A DNA stretch of 14,069 bases from Limisphaerales bacterium (GTDB lineage Bacteria > Verrucomicrobiota > Verrucomicrobiia > Limisphaerales > UBA8199): NCBI GenBank assembly GCA_025356925.1, contig JANXQE010000799.1:1-14069 (forward strand), in the 5' to 3' direction. The notes under the pieces are model-generated. The model was not told where the DNA came from and ran no database searches. It saw nothing but the letters and a program-made list of their open reading frames with translations. Shown here piece after piece: positions 13,167-14,069 of the stretch; position 1 is the stretch's first letter; the number at the start of each line of letters is the position of its first letter. A program made the translations under genes and the position numbers.

Positions 13167-13400
13167 TACAATTACGCGGGCGTCAAAAAACGGAACCGGG
13201 CCTCGCCGAAGTGCTCCTGGTGTTAAACCCGAGCAACCAAAGTAGTTGCGCGACAAAAGGGCCAAATCCCTCCGGGGCCGTCTCTTTAGCTGAATTTGCC
13301 ATGGGACAGCGGGTCGCGAGTCGGCAGGAAATGACAGACGCGCTCGAAAGTGCGGTTCCTCGTGGGTTCCGGGAACAACACGAGGTGGACTAGGTTTTCA
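13167..13400 (+). ncRNA. Structured non-coding stretch, possible RNA (speculative)
   Basis: A good -10 box TACAAT (13167-13172) lacks a matching -35. It is followed by about 200 bases with several hairpins: GCAAC/GTTGC around 13232-13248, GCGCT-CGAA-AGTGC around 13341-13354, and CCTCGTG (13358-13364) with CACGAGG (13379-13385) enclosing GTTC/GAAC. TTTTC follows 9 bases after the last hairpin. No frame looks like a protein. It does not match 6S, tmRNA, SRP RNA, RNase P RNA or a cobalamin riboswitch as far as I can see by eye. It could equally be a decayed repeat or part of the leader of the nitroreductase gene. Confidence 0.25.
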
Positions 13401-13463
13401 ATCCTTAGAAATTGAAATTCTCAGCGGTGACCTTATGCTTCGGCTCCTGGGTCGATTCTCAAC

Positions 13464-13988
13464 ATGAGCAGCGATGAAAAACTGAGTTTCATTTTCGGAC
13501 GGCGGAGCGTTCGGGTGTATTCACCGGGCGAAATCGACGACCGAGCGGTGACTCGATTGCTGGAAGCGGCGATGGCCGCGCCATCGGCGATGACCCAAGA
13601 CCCATGGCGGTTCGTGGTCGTGCGGGCGCAACCGACCCTCGCCGCGATGGCGGAGGCGCTGCCCGGGGGGAAAATGCTCACCACGGCCACGCTCTCGATT
13701 GTCGTTTGCGGCGACCTGGACGCGGCGTTTGAACGGCAGTTGAGTTTTTTGGTGCAGGATTGCTCGGCGGCGGTGGAAAATCTCCTGCTGGGAGCCCACG
13801 CTTTGGGCTTAGGGGCCTGTTGGGTAGGGGTGCACCCGGCAGAAAACGCGGTGCGTCGATTGAAGGAACTGCTGGGCTTGCCATCCTCCGTCATCCCCAT
13901 CGCGGCGGTCGCGCTGGGGCATCCCGGCGAGGACCCGGGGCCGCGGACGCGGTTTAACCCCGAGTATATTCATCGGGAAAAGTGGTGA
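13464..13988 (+). CDS. Nitroreductase family protein (FMN-dependent oxidoreductase)
   Basis: A 174-residue protein of the small single-domain nitroreductase type, which binds FMN and passes electrons from NAD(P)H to nitro or quinone-like acceptors, normally as a dimer. Seen: FIFGRRSVRVYSPGEID (residues 9-25, flavin-phosphate binding RRSxR), AAPSAMTQDPWRFVVV (38-53, with D46-P-W where QPW is usual), AVENLLLGAHALGLGACWVG (the family's central helix and glycine turn) and IAAVALGHPGEDP near the end. True substrate unknown. ATG 13464 fits the family start; no Shine-Dalgarno sequence is visible. Its stop is 4 bases from the stop of the converging argC, so their transcripts must overlap or end within each other. 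Confidence 0.92.
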   Translation: MSSDEKLSFIFGRRSVRVYSPGEIDDRAVTRLLEAAMAAPSAMTQDPWRFVVVRAQPTLAAMAEALPGGKMLTTATLSIVVCGDLDAAFERQLSFLVQDCSAAVENLLLGAHALGLGACWVGVHPAENAVRRLKELLGLPSSVIPIAAVALGHPGEDPGPRTRFNPEYIHREKW

Positions 13989-13992
13989 GTGG

Positions 13993-14069
13993 TTAGAGTA
14001 GGCCTGTTGTTTCCGGCCAATGGCACATGATGTTCAGGCTCTGGATGGCCTGGCCGCTGGCGCCTTTTA
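13993..14069 (-). CDS. argC: N-acetyl-gamma-glutamyl-phosphate reductase, C-terminal end, cut by the window edge
   Basis: ArgC makes N-acetylglutamate semialdehyde in arginine synthesis. Only the last 24 residues are visible on the minus strand, ending in TAA (13995-13993). They read KGASGQAIQSLNIMCHWPET and then TGLL, matching the conserved ArgC tail KGAxGxAVQxxNxMxGxPExxGL. The stretch is too short for a standard ORF list. Aspartate-semialdehyde dehydrogenase has a similar KGAAGNAVQ segment but does not end in PETTGL, so ArgC is preferred. It converges on the nitroreductase gene. Confidence 0.82.
   Translation of the reverse strand, partial: KGASGQAIQSLNIMCHWPETTGLL

Noticed and set aside
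12914..13393. Plus-strand ORF of 159 codons across the zinc-ribbon gene and the gap after it
   Set aside because: Its first half is antisense to a well-supported small gene and its second half overlaps hairpins; no protein family suggested.
13180..13400. tmRNA, RNase P RNA, 6S RNA or cobalamin riboswitch
   Set aside because: I looked for their conserved ends and core boxes by eye and found none; only an unnamed structured stretch is supportable.

Overview
The window reads as chromosomal DNA of a Verrucomicrobiota bacterium, most likely the Pedosphaera/Limisphaerales side of the phylum. This rests on a prepilin-like protein with the H-X9-DG motif, a YebC protein of the MGRQWLHAKR type, an LptD-like outer-membrane protein, two small proteins that I recall (unverified) as recurrent in this group, and hairpin-forming intergenic repeats that I also recall from such genomes. 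Base composition is moderately GC-rich throughout and I see no clear foreign island.

Layout, left to right. (1) 1-516, minus: 5' part of hemB (zinc-type porphobilinogen synthase), running off the left edge. (2) 517-1201: mostly non-coding, with a small basic ORF on the minus strand (740-967), a hairpin (614-642) and a G/C hairpin in front of the next gene. (3) 1202-3424, plus: an lptD-like LPS-assembly outer-membrane protein. (4) 3574-5461, plus: a pseudogene of a large EF-hand and membrane-anchored protein, with a nonsense codon at position 17, a likely internal deletion and two frame changes. (5) 5547-6278, minus: YebC-family regulator. (6) 6279-6538: two intergenic repeat elements. (7) 9221-6539, minus: a translationally coupled pair, a small multi-pass membrane protein followed by a secreted glycosidase-like protein that uses a TTG start behind a strong Shine-Dalgarno sequence. 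(8) 9222-9466: heptamer repeats and a long inverted repeat. (9) 9467-11323, minus: thrS without a TGS domain, preceded by a good sigma70-type promoter and a leader with an intrinsic terminator just before the start codon. (10) 11611-12432, minus: H-X9-DG prepilin-like protein with its own promoter and a strong terminator. (11) 12433-12864: non-coding, with a double-dyad inverted repeat and a second hairpin repeat. (12) 12865-13095, minus: small putative zinc-ribbon protein. (13) 13096-13463: non-coding but structured, possibly an RNA. (14) 13464-13988, plus: small nitroreductase. (15) 13993-14069, minus: 3' end of argC, converging on the nitroreductase with only 4 bases between them.

The named genes are mostly housekeeping (heme, outer-membrane assembly, tRNA charging, arginine synthesis) and do not form one pathway. 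The parts most worth a second look are the decayed EF-hand/membrane gene, the thrS leader attenuator, the double-dyad element at 12606-12644, the two small proteins, and the coupled membrane protein/glycosidase pair. I do not see a defence system, CRISPR array, transposase, integrase, rRNA or complete tRNA.
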